Assembly (NCBI RefSeq): GCF_964340395.1
Contig: NC_135564.1
Location: 6,467,861-6,487,860 of the forward strand
DNA length: 20,000 nucleotides
Direction: 5' to 3'
From: Glandiceps talaboti
Lineage: Eukaryota; Hemichordata; Enteropneusta; Spengelidae
The position numbers and the translations under genes were made by a program. This document shows positions 1 to 10,600 of this stretch, piece after piece; the stretch's first letter is position 1, and each line of letters begins with the position of its first letter. Below the pieces are notes generated by a model. It was not told the origin of the DNA. It was given only the letters and a program-made list of their open reading frames with translations, and searched no databases.

Positions 1-1284
1 TGATTATATATTCCTACCTGTAAGTAGAAAAGAATATTTCTACTAGTATAGAGATTGATACATTTGTAGCAGCATGATTCGTACGACATTTTCCTAAGAA
101 AACGGCATAATACGTGCCCCTGTGGGGGATGGGAGTGCCCATCCCTGTTGGACATGTTTTTTTATAAGGATATGCTCCAGTACAGTAAGTTACAGAGTAG
201 TATAGTAGGGCACATGCACTATGCACCGTAGATTACACAGACAAGGATCAAGCAACAGTTGCAGTTTATCTGCGTATGTGCTGACGCAACGAAACTTATA
301 ATAAGCGCTGCTGTGACGAGGCTAGTGGTTTACGACGATGGAACCACGTTTGGGTGATGGCGTAGTCTAAATGATTACGTCTCTGTGTTCACAATATTCA
401 AATTTCAATAGAAGTAGAGTAATTTTGAAGCCGTCACTAAATCACGACGTGGTTAATAGCGTGGAACCGTCAGGTCATTACACTTTCTTCAAAGTATCCC
501 CTGTAGTTGAGGACAGCATAATTCCGGGCAAGCATATTCCACACTTCATCATATCGTTGACTTATTTTTCTTTTCACATAAATAATGTGTTCTTCTCATC
601 GTGGATGTCTTACTTTTAACTGTTGTAGAACAGTTAAAGGGGACATCAGGTGTGTTATACGCTTTAGGGTGTATTATTTTTTACTGCATATTTTAAAGAT
701 GCTCGCAGTATTCTGCTTACTGAAGCATCACTTGCAATTGACTGAATTCAAACCTGTAAATTATAAAAGATCCGATGACGTAATTGATCATACGTATAGA
801 AAATGTAGCGTAAATCCTTTCTTTGCAATCAACTGTTCTAGCAATGTCAGCATGCCATAGAGGGCATACATTGATACAAATGGTGAAGAGCAGTTGTCTG
901 GCAAAGCTATTGATAAAGTTAGTCCACCAATAGGTGAAATAGAAAAACCAATGTAAAACTAATGTATTGGGGTTGAAAAGTGGCTTTTAAAAGATATCAA
1001 GACTTAGTATTTATTACAAATAAGGTTTATATAGGTATGCAAAAGATTACTCTTTTGAAAGGTAAAGTTCTCAACAGGAAAGGGTTCAAATGGTTTAGAT
1101 ATCTTAATGCGAGTTCATTGTAAACAGGTAGGCTTATACTTATGTATGTCACAATGTTAATAAAGTTGTGGTTTTGTACATGTACCATGACATTTACCGA
1201 GGTTTGGTATGGTGTTTGTATTAGTTGTAAGTTTGTGTCAAACTATAAACTGAATCGTTTTACACTATTGACACTGTAGACTGA
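1..1284. other. No gene recognised
   Basis: The open frames here (such as 371-619 and 585-860 on the plus strand) have no recognisable domain and are short. The first 370 bases are slightly richer in GC than what follows. A perfect 8-bp hairpin (GGGATGGG, loop AGTG, CCCATCCC) lies at 126-145. The string CCGATGACGTAATT at 772-785 resembles the core of the CRE-containing dispersed repeat found at 1285-1349. Confidence 0.5.
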
Positions 1285-1349
1285 CAGATCAGCTGTTGTG
1301 GGTGCAGTCTTTTTTCTTTTAGGCCTAGACCGATGACGTTATTACAGTC
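1285..1349 (+). repeat. Dispersed repeat copy 1, CRE-like core
   Basis: Positions 1285-1304 and 1328-1349 match, on the opposite strand, the two blocks 19744-19763 and 19670-19691. The 22-base block differs at a single position and the 20-base block at two. The segment between the blocks is about 29 bases shorter here. The CRE-like core reads TGACGTTA in this copy. The element family is not recognised. Confidence 0.65.
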
Positions 1350-1671
1350 TACTGACAATGAAGACAATGAAACATTTAAAGACCCTTCACAAATTAATAT
1401 TTATTGTCTATACTCTTAAAATAACCCTGCATATCCAAGCTCAAAGTGTTGTGAGGCATCTTTTTACCAAACAGTGTGTTTTCAGCTAACTTATGTAGCC
1501 TGTACTTTGTGTATTGGTGTTGATGGTGTGTTTATTTTTTTGTGTCATCCTTGGTCGAACACAACACTTCCACAATGATAGAGATAGTTCAATTCTTTTG
1601 ATAATGTCAGTGATCTTGTGTTTTTGTACTGGAGTGACTGACACTGGTAAAAGTTGAACATATAAATCTAA

Positions 1672-1850
1672 TACACAAGTTCTCTTCTTCCACTTTTGAT
1701 TGAGAAACAGACATGTTTTGAACAAATCACATGTCCTTCAGTGTCTAACTGGATCTGACAGACTGCAGAATGATCCACTGAAGAAGGACAAATGATTTGT
1801 TCGAAACATGTATGTTTCTCAATCAAAAGTGGAAGAAGAGAACTTGTGTA
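1672..1850. mobile_element. Inverted pair of Penelope/hammerhead-like terminal sequences
   Basis: Two arms of about 70 bases (1672-1744 and 1777-1850) are near-perfect inverse complements around a 32-base spacer. The plus-strand arm contains CTGAAGA, then a 7-bp stem GGACAAA/TTTGTTC with loop TGA, then GAAAC at 1803-1807. This is the CUGANGA...GAAA layout of hammerhead ribozymes, which are known from the terminal repeats of Penelope-like retroelements. There is an extra A before the stem, stem I is weak, and the minus-strand arm has a decayed core. The left arm's family sequence may continue outward toward about 1490. Confidence 0.5.
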
Positions 1851-3624
1851 TGAATCATAGTATTTCCATGAACATGCATAGTGTTATATAAATTTACACT
1901 ACAAACTAAAACCCTGTATGTTCGCTGTATACAGCAAATATTATGTGATACATCTTTATATTTGCATACTGCTGCACAATACCATCATCTATGCTGTACT
2001 GCTTGAAAGAATAAACTTTCATTTTCAATTTAGTATGCACACTATGACTAGCTTGAATTATAAAGTACAATAGTCTAGTACCCCTAGGCCCTACAATCAT
2101 CTCTTCCTTATAGTCAAATGGATTTCTCTAGCACAGAATTCTGTTCTTACCACCAACAGCATTAGTTTATGCCATTGGAGCACTGATGTGTGATGACATT
2201 ATCATATCCTCATCACTTACTTTCAAACTGGAGGTTGAATTTGTAGTAAACTGAACAAAGTAGCCAATTACAACCACCTGTCATTGTGTGATGGATTACT
2301 ACTGACAAGTGCTGTTCACCCTTTCCCCAGCAGGAGAGTTACTAGATTTTTGGTAAAAACTGTCCGTTTGACTATACATGGAGAGAGATCGTAGAAAGTG
2401 AACAACACAGTACTAGACTAGAATTACAACCACTTCTTGGTATTGTTGGACCTGAAGATGGAAAAAGTATTTGTCACTCTTGCCATTTGTATTGCAATTA
2501 CACTGTACTAGATTGTAAGATGAATCCTGTTGCTCCACCCTCACTTGGCCTGCTCTGTATGTGAAAGGGGTTAACTGATGTGTGAGGGTGCCCCATGATA
2601 GCTTACTTTACATACTAACACTGTACGTACTTAGCCTATTACCATATTAAAAATAACACCCATTTATACCTTACAAGTTACCGTAAATAATACAATTGAA
2701 CAACAATTAATGATTTTCTTCAATGTTAAAACTACGATTCAAAATAAATTACCATTTTTTTTCTAAAGAATATTTAAACCCAAAATAAACATATTAATAT
2801 GTTTTACATCACAAAATGCCCTTCATCCATCTGGTCTCTGTCCTTACTCTATACGATGCAATCAATATTTTTGATAGTTCAATGTGTGTTCTAGTCCCTA
2901 AGGGACAGAACGGTTAGAAAACTGTTATTTTTTCATGATTATTAAAGTATTCTTAGGAATCAAAGACTCAGGAAATACAATATATTCTACCTACAAAGAT
3001 AAATGTCATTTCTACTGACAATATTCAAAACCTCTGTTAAAAAGACAAAGACAAAAACACTGACTTTCTAATAAATCTTGTAAAACTGAACAAAATTGCA
3101 TTTATCATGTCTACCCAGTATCACTTCTCACATAATTTAATGGGGAACACATGAATCAAACCTTTGAAATAATTTTTTATATCACACCCTGGCACACTTT
3201 GCCCAAATATGGCAAGTGGTGTCCTTGTCAATATTCACCCAATGATTTGGCTTTGATTTTTTTCTCAATATCTTTACATTTTTATGCATAAGATAATATT
3301 TCATAATTAATTTATGTGATTATGTGATTCAAATGATGTTTCTGTACCACTACATAGGGTATATGATAACAGCTTTATGGCCCAGATTTAAATCTTGTAG
3401 ACCTTGGCTTACGGGCCTTCTGCCATACAACCCATATCCGGACCATAAACATTATTCTTTGTCAGTATGCAAAGGACAGGCCTAGTGTTACAATTATGTA
3501 AACTAATGGTACATATCACACACAATTTAGTTGTATCCTAGGTTTTCAGGTATTCTTGCTTGGTGTGGCATCTGACAAGCAGTACATTTGCATATATTAC
3601 TAAAGTGATGTACGAACATTAGGG
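1851..3624. other. AT-rich stretch without recognised gene
   Basis: Only short open frames with no recognisable domain (such as 1906-2100 on the minus strand). No inverted or tandem repeat of note was seen. The region around 2640-3320 is particularly AT-rich and could include distal 3' UTR of the minus-strand gene if a far poly(A) site is used; the sequence alone does not decide this. Confidence 0.45.
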
Positions 3625-3700
3625 TTGTCAGTAGCCGAGTGGTTAAACCACTTGCCTCTTACCACTGTGGTCGGGGTTCGAACCCATTCAGAGTAAAATT
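3625..3700 (+). mobile_element. tRNA-derived SINE head
   Basis: A full A box, TAGCCGAGTGG (3632-3642), lies about 33 bases ahead of a B box, GGTTCGAACCC (3675-3685), the internal RNA polymerase III promoter arrangement. The A box is of the tRNA-Ser/Leu type. Acceptor and T-stem pairing is broken, so it is not a working tRNA gene. The tail runs into AT-rich sequence near 3800, which may be the SINE's 3' end. Confidence 0.65.
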
Positions 3701-4386
3701 GATCGAGTAAGTGTTAAAGTGTAACAGCATGTTAGAACTAATATGGTATGTGGTATTACCATAGACCCTTCGATATCACTTCATGGCCTATGGTATTACT
3801 GATATGACTTTTTTTTAAAATTTTAATAATTGAATTATTTTTAATAGTATAATTTTAATAATTCGAAAATGAAACAATCAATATTAACGTGTATCTTTTG
3901 ATGCTTTTACTTTTTAAAAATGTATTGGTGATACAAATACTCATTTCCTTGTGTATTATCAATGAACCAGTTACCACTAGCCTTCGCTGACCTTCTTGGA
4001 AATAAGTTTGTTTACTTACAGAACTAGTTAAATGCAAATAAATAACAATATTATTATTTGTTTCCTTAAGCGTAATCCTGTAAAAAAGCAATTGGTAGAC
4101 AATTATAGTTAACAGTTCTTACTTTCCTAAAATCATTATTTCATAATTTATATTTAAAGTAAATTAAAACACTTGAAATGGAATTAGTTCTTAAAGAACT
4201 AAATTTTAAAGAGTTAGCTTTCTTTTGTCAATAATCAGCCTAAATGATAAATTTGAATATCTTTGGAAGACATCTTTCTTCAAAATCTTTGGATCTTAGT
4301 AAAGGACACTTTCTCACAATCATTATTGCACCTGCTTAAAAGAGAAACAGTTTAGTTTATCTCAAGATTGTACTGTGAACTTTAGA
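3701..4386. other. Gene-free AT-rich flank downstream of the gene
   Basis: Holds the SINE tail, the repeated string AATTTTAATAATT near 3820-3865, and a 19-base interrupted palindrome (TTAGTTCTT, A, AAGAACTAA) at 4084+100, that is 4184-4202. The 78-codon minus-strand open frame at 3855-4091 shows no domain. Confidence 0.4.
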
Positions 4387-4392
4387 TTTATT
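4387..4392 (-). promoter_or_regulatory. Candidate poly(A) signal AATAAA
   Basis: AATAAA on the minus strand, 114 bases past the stop codon, followed after about 35 bases by a U-rich stretch. It would give a short 3' UTR. Other AATAAA copies further out could also be used. Confidence 0.4.
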
Positions 4393-4504
4393 TCAGTCAG
4401 TACTCCTGTTTTGATATTCACACCCCTGTATATACTTGATCATGGTATCTTCCAATTATAGTAAATACCTGGACCATTTCATTACATGTAGAAAAGGGGT
4501 GTTT

Positions 4505-4510
4505 TTTATT
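4505..4510 (-). promoter_or_regulatory. AATAAA overlapping the stop codon
   Basis: The last codons read CAA CAA TAA followed by A residues, so AATAAA includes the stop codon. Use of it would leave a 3' UTR of only about 10-30 bases. It may be coincidental in AT-rich sequence. Confidence 0.2.
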
Positions 4511-4634
4511 GTTGCTTGACCTTCTTTTTTCTACGTCTGATACACACCACTGTGACTATGAGTACAACAGCACCAATAACCACAATGCTACCAACTCCTA
4601 GTTTTTTCTGTGTTTCCTTATCCTTCAACATCTC
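4506..4634 (-). CDS. Exon 9: transmembrane helix and ER-retrieval-like tail
   Basis: Codes residues 363-404 and the TAA stop (4508-4506). Acceptor GTTATTTTGTAG, phase 0. After a short charged stretch (EMLKDKETQKK), residues about 374-394 are hydrophobic (LGVGSIVVIGAVVLIVTVV) and form a single membrane span. The cytoplasmic tail RRRKKKVKQQ has positive-inside charge, and lysines at -3 and -5 fit the KxKxx COPI retrieval pattern of type I ER membrane proteins. Confidence 0.87.
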   Translation of the reverse strand, partial: EMLKDKETQKKLGVGSIVVIGAVVLIVTVVCIRRRKKKVKQQ

Positions 4635-7600
4635 CTACAAAATAACAACACAAATAATTTATCAAATTATGGTACATCAATGCAAGTTTATAAACTTTTT
4701 ACTCAAGGGAAAATAGTTACATAAAACCTTGAATATTTTGTACACACATTAACTACAAATGAATTTTAGAATATTTAATTTTGGATACTTATAACTACAA
4801 AGTTATAACTAATTTCACAACTCATCTTTATCATACACATAATCTCCCCATAATGTAAATACAGAAATGATATACCTACTTAAATATTCATATCCTTCAT
4901 GATATTGAGATAAAGACATATGAAATATGACATTCTTTTATGCCTATGATTACAAATATATAAATTCGGCAATGTATTCTTACTTTGGCCTTCATTGCTC
5001 CTTCCTTTAACTTTTCTTTAGCCTTGGCAGCACCTTCCTTTAACTTCTCACCAGCCTTTGCCGCTTGTTCTTGAATCTTTTCCTTAGCTTTCTTAGCCCC
5101 CTCACTCAATTTCTCCTTAGCATCAGTAGCAAACTTCTTAGCACCATCTGCTACTTTTTCTGCCAATTTATCACTGCAAGTAAACATACAGACTAGTTAC
5201 AATGTCACATGATAATAATGGAACTTATTTGACTAAAAGATAATCCTAAAAAAAGCTGATTTGAGAGTGGGCAAAACATATTGCTCTATCTCACGATTGC
5301 CTTTTTAATTTTGTAAATTTCCAAAACTTTTAAAATAAAGATCATTAAACCATACTGTGTTGTAATTTGTAATCATCAAATGATTTTCGATATAACTTAT
5401 CTATATATAAATGTAAAAGACATTATCAAACCTTTTTTGAACATGACATGCTCATGACCACTTTTTTTGTAAAATGTAATGATGAACCAATTTTCTTTTG
5501 TAAAATGTAATGATGAACTGATTTTCTTTATAATTTACAACTGAACTTTAATCCACGTCAAAGTAACAAGATGATTACTGATCAAATTCAAACTATGTTT
5601 TCCTCTATGGAATAACCTCACTTGCCTACCTTTTGTTGTGGTACAGTGTAAGTCAAGTCTTTAGTTTTTTGAGAAAAACATATTTCAGCAGTTTGTTGGT
5701 AATTATTACAGTATAATTAATATTGAACTTCAGAAATACCATTTCCAATGGCCGTCTTGGTACATTTAATTGAGGAAGAAAATAACATGTTGACCAAGAT
5801 CTCAATTTAATACTTGACAGTTTTCTTTAATACATTTGATTCCATGACAACATAATATACTGACATAAAATTTATTCCCATTTCATTTATTCCTATTATT
5901 GTTGATTTTTACAACATAGCATGCTGACCAAGACTTCAAATTCCTTACAGTTTTTCCTTAGTACGTTTGATTTTATCCGAAGCACCCTCCTTTTCATCTG
6001 CCTCCTCAGCGAGGAAGGCAAGAATGGAATCCAGAGAGATATCATCATCAAATCCAACCCAGCTGTCGCTCTCTTGTTTGTAACTGAAATCAAAGTTATG
6101 GTCAAAGCCATTGACAAACAAGTCTGGAGAATAGACATTAGTCTTTATACTAGGAAGTGAACCAACTATAAGATGACAGACTTAGATCAACGAATACTCT
6201 GTTTGCTAAAACATGTGTTGTCATCCAGAGTTTACCATCACTTTTAGCTAACCTGGTGATACTTTATTAATAGGGTAAAAAATACAAAATCAATATAGTC
6301 AGTATTTCCAAAACCTTTTCAGATGAGTTTGTTGAGACCATCCAGTTTTCATTTTTGTTTTGAGTTTCTGTACATTGCATACAGCCTGTAAAACTTACCA
6401 CTGACACTTTTATTTTGTATGAAGCCGTTACAAATTCAAACCTGAACACTAAATATCTTACTGTTACCAGGGAATCATATATTCAAATTTTCCTATCATT
6501 CCTGATAAGCTAAGCATAATAGATCAATATTTCATGAATTTAGAATGGTCAAAATATCACATTGGAGATTATCATTATGTATTTAGGATAAAGTAGTTAA
6601 ATATTATGATACCTAAATGTACTAATTAAAGGAAAACTGCTCTATACTTTATCCTTTATGTCATTTGATGTTCAATTTGTATTTTTACATGATCTTAGTC
6701 TGCCATACTTTTGGTTCATTTCCCTTCCTTACAATTCTTACCTACACAACTCACAACTTACAATGGAGACTTAGGAACAGGAACTTGCATAACCCGTGCA
6801 TTTTTATACCAACCAGTGGCAAAAGACACAAAGGATGCCACATCGGTACCAGGTAGCTTGTATGCATACATATTACCAAGACGGAAACTATAGGAAAAGA
6901 GAGCCAAGACATAATGAAACATGCATGTAATTAAGATGTACCATGAAATTCTATGTGTGGCACGGATTTCTTGCCAGTGATGATTGTATTGTGTTTTGTT
7001 GTTTGATGTTGTAAGTCCAAGAAATACTGGCCACTAAAAGCTTCAGTTTGATCTGTTGGTTTGTCTTCATTTTCTATTCAATGGGGTAGCCATTTACAGT
7101 ACAGAGAAGGAATGTTTGCTTTTATCCCCTGATAGAGGGCTCCCTCTCGTAGGATTGGCAAAAGCTTATTGGCAATGGCTTATTCTACCTCCAGTGAATT
7201 AAGAAATCATGGTATATGTAATGGGCAAGGACTGATGCAGTTTGGCATCTGTGGTTACTTTACTAAAGGACAACATCTACGGTATAGCAGAACAAATGGG
7301 AGAAATCTGAAACTTACATAACTCGAATTTTTTTTTTATGGTTTTGATATCTTGCATATTGATTTTGTTACATAGTTCTTTTATGTTCAATGTTGTCTGC
7401 TAAATTAAAACATTCAATGCTATAAAGAGTTTATTTATTTGAACTGACTTGAAAAGTGATTCATGGTTGTTTCATATATCAAATTGTATGCCCATGAACA
7501 GTACTAGTTTCACGAACATAATGTGTGGATCTGAGTGTATACAGCACAGGGACAGAGATAATAAACTGCATCTGGCACTTAATCTTTTATGATAAATATC

Positions 7601-10600
7601 TTCAGTAACAGCTGACATGAACAAACTTAAGCTCAAAAGAAATATGATGTGTGTTCATTGAAAATGAGTATATGCACGAGAAATGTATTCTTAAATAAGA
7701 GAAAGTGTTCAGTAACTAGATTGTGATGACCCAAACCATGTACCAGTAATTTAATTCACCAATAGTGTAGACAATACTGTGGGAGACAAAGCAAGGTTCA
7801 AAAGTAAAAGATTTATGTCTATATAACAGGCGAGTATCGAACCCATCACCATAAAATTGATATTGAAGTTGCCATTTTATCTAGATGCCTTTCAAGTGTA
7901 TGAGGAAAGATAGGGTGAAACCATCATGCTTACCATTATATGGTACCATTTAATACAGTATAAATATGGTAAACATTTATATAATTTCAAAGTATAAAGA
8001 CAATAAAAATTGCAATAAACTAAGCAAAACATAATGGTACAAAAGTAAATTGTTGATGAGGAAAACACATGATGAGAAAGTAAATAAATTTATCTCTCTT
8101 TATAGGTTATATACTGTTCCCCAGGTTCAAGTGCCCCATTGAACAAATTTCCTAAATTTTGATAGAACCAGCTGTTTAACAAGTCTACAAGATGTTCATT
8201 ACAAATTAAGAGAAATAATTACATAACCATTAAGGTTGTTGTCTAGGTTATTTTTCACCCAATTCTTTATTGTTGAAATATTTTTGTAACTTTGTTAAAA
8301 ATAAAGATACCGACCCCAAGTTTCCAGCATTTGTTTTTTTAATATTCATCGTAACATTAGAAACATTAAAGCATAATTTGTTTACATTATGAAATTTGAC
8401 ACCTGTGTATATTATTATATCATATTTTTATTATTTCACATTCATTGCATTGCATCATTAAAATAACAGCAACATATTTTGTTTTTACAATAATTTGATT
8501 CAAGAAATCTAATTTACATACTTGCATCTGATTGGCTAATTCACATACTTTGAACAATTTGCATACTTGCATTTGATTGGCTATTTTGCATATTTGCATT
8601 TGTTTTGATACTCACAGAAACACCAATGGTGGATCTTCAATGTTGAATCTGTCAACCAAATCTGTTGCAGTGCTTACATCAACAATGCCAACATTAATTC
8701 TTCCTTTCAATCTAGAACAATAAATATGAAATAATCCACATGATAATCAGACACACAAGTAAAATTTAACCATCAATTCCAGGTACCTGCAATAGCATTA
8801 TACATCATGCTACAGAGTCAAAATAGAACAAGAAGGTTGACTTATTCCTAGTACCTGCAATAGCATTTTACATCATGCTAGATAGTCAAAATAGAACAAG
8901 AAGGTCGACTTATTCTCAGTACCTGTAATAGCATTTTACATCATGGTAGAGAGTCAAAATAGAACAAGAATGTTGACTTATTCTCACGCACACCTATAGT
9001 AATACATGTGTAGTGTGTGGAGCAGAAATTATGGTGTCAAACAAGAAATAGAATATTCGTTATTGTCATGTTTCTAGACAATACAATTCTACTCAGGTAC
9101 CGAGAATTATGTCAATGCTAGAAAGGCACTGTACCCACAATTTCCTTCCGAAAATTTACATTTGGAGAGAAAAACATTTTATCTTTATTGCAAAGTAAAT
9201 GAATCACTGATCTTCATCCCAAGGGAAAATCTTACTTTTCAAATCTGTGACAAAATGGTGACATTTTATGAAATTATGAAATAAAATAATTTCACAATAG
9301 ATATCAGGCATTTGTTGACTTTTAAAGCTCACACCCAGCAGCTACTTTTAGTAAGAGATTCTGATCATCATTAACATAATTACAGACAAGAAGTTCAAAT
9401 CATGTGACAAATTTCATATCAAATTTACTGTAAACTTCACTTTAAATTCAAAACATTCCTATCATACACCTAAATAAAACAACAAGGACGTCGTCTTTTT
9501 TTGACAATAAATGTCATTGGGTTGCTTGAACTTGTGTTTTTTATCATACAATAAAACCATGTTCTGGTATGGTAACTTATGTAAAGACCGTCACAAATAT
9601 TTCAATTCAAGTAAATTCTAAATTGCAAATTTTTAAAGCAATTTCCTGCATTAAATATTTAGCTTTATGTCACTTTTCCTTAAAAATTTCCATTTTGTTT
9701 TTGACTAGTCATAGAATTTAAGAAATAATCCTTTTCTATGAAATTATGTCAATATTTTCCTTTAAAAGTACACAAATTTATAAGAAATATCATAAAATCT
9801 GGTTTGTCTCAATATTGTCAAGATTATGGTTTAATAACAGGATAACAAGTCACGCATAATAACAGTGTGGGGTGAAAAGGTAATGGTCCCTGGGAGGTTA
9901 AAGATCAGCGTCAGATATATATCAACACAGTAAAGTCTATGTACTGAACCCATACCAGTACAAGTACTCGTTGTATTATTAATTTCAATTCAACAAAATA
10001 GATATTACTGTTACATGAATATTAACTACAAAGCTATTCTGGTAAAAATTATGGGTTCGTCAGGATCCTTATGTGACACTGGTATTTCTTTAACCAGAAG
10101 AACACTTCAAACAGCAAATATTTGAAGTTAAATGTCAGCACTTCTCTTAAAATACCATTTCATGTTCATAACTTGGTTTAAAAATTTGCAGTAAGGTCAT
10201 ATTTCTATTTTTTTGGAAAACAGACAGATATCAATAATTGAATTAATTCAATTTGAAGTAAATTTTTCTTTAATTATTATCATTTAAATGATATTTCTGT
10301 CATATGTACATTACACATATAGTATGGTTATACTTTTTGCACACAAAAACGTTCATATTATAAATTTATGTACTGCTATGCAAAGTAAACTTCTGTGATG
10401 CAATTTACTGTTATGTACTTACACCTGGGCAGTAGCTTCAATAGTTGGCAGCAACATCAAACTCTCAGTCTCCTCTGGATCATAGCTGTCAAGGAAATAT
10501 GACACATGAACTTAAGGAAAGCAGAAATTGTGACAAACACAAACAAAAATCAAACCTTATAAAGTTAAAAAATCTGTATTTATATAAAACATTACCATGA

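Larger units (their letters stand above)
5174..5948 (-). other. Intron 7
   Basis: 775 bases, phase 2, GTAAGG...TTGCAG. Contains a 31-bp tandem duplication and a duplicated piece of the exon 7 donor region, listed separately. Confidence 0.8.
6888..8615 (-). other. Intron 5
   Basis: 1728 bases, phase 2, GTGAGT...TCCTATAG. Nothing gene-like. It holds a possible SINE remnant near 7813 and a 45-bp duplication near its 5' end (8517-8606). Confidence 0.8.

Noticed and set aside
126-145. Perfect 8-bp GC-rich hairpin
   Set aside because: Distinctive but isolated; no T tract, element end or gene beside it gives it a role.
371-860. Plus-strand open frames of 82 and 91 codons
   Set aside because: No domain, no splice context, and length within chance expectation for this sequence.
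3625-3700. A functional tRNA gene
   Set aside because: A and B boxes are present, but acceptor and T stems do not pair.
4516-4716. Plus-strand open frame overlapping exon 9
   Set aside because: It is the antisense shadow of the transmembrane exon.
5921-6160. Plus-strand open frame, and the minus-strand frame 5896-6138, over exon 7
   Set aside because: Neither is the frame that keeps phase with exons 6 and 8; both are shadows.
9269-9294. 9-bp stem hairpin TGAAATTAT/ATAATTTCA
   Set aside because: AT-only composition makes chance likely, and there is no associated element.
10238-10292. Two 14-base perfect palindromes (TTGAATTAATTCAA and ATCATTTAAATGAT)
   Set aside because: Short, entirely AT-dominated, and expected by chance in such sequence; no flanking duplication.
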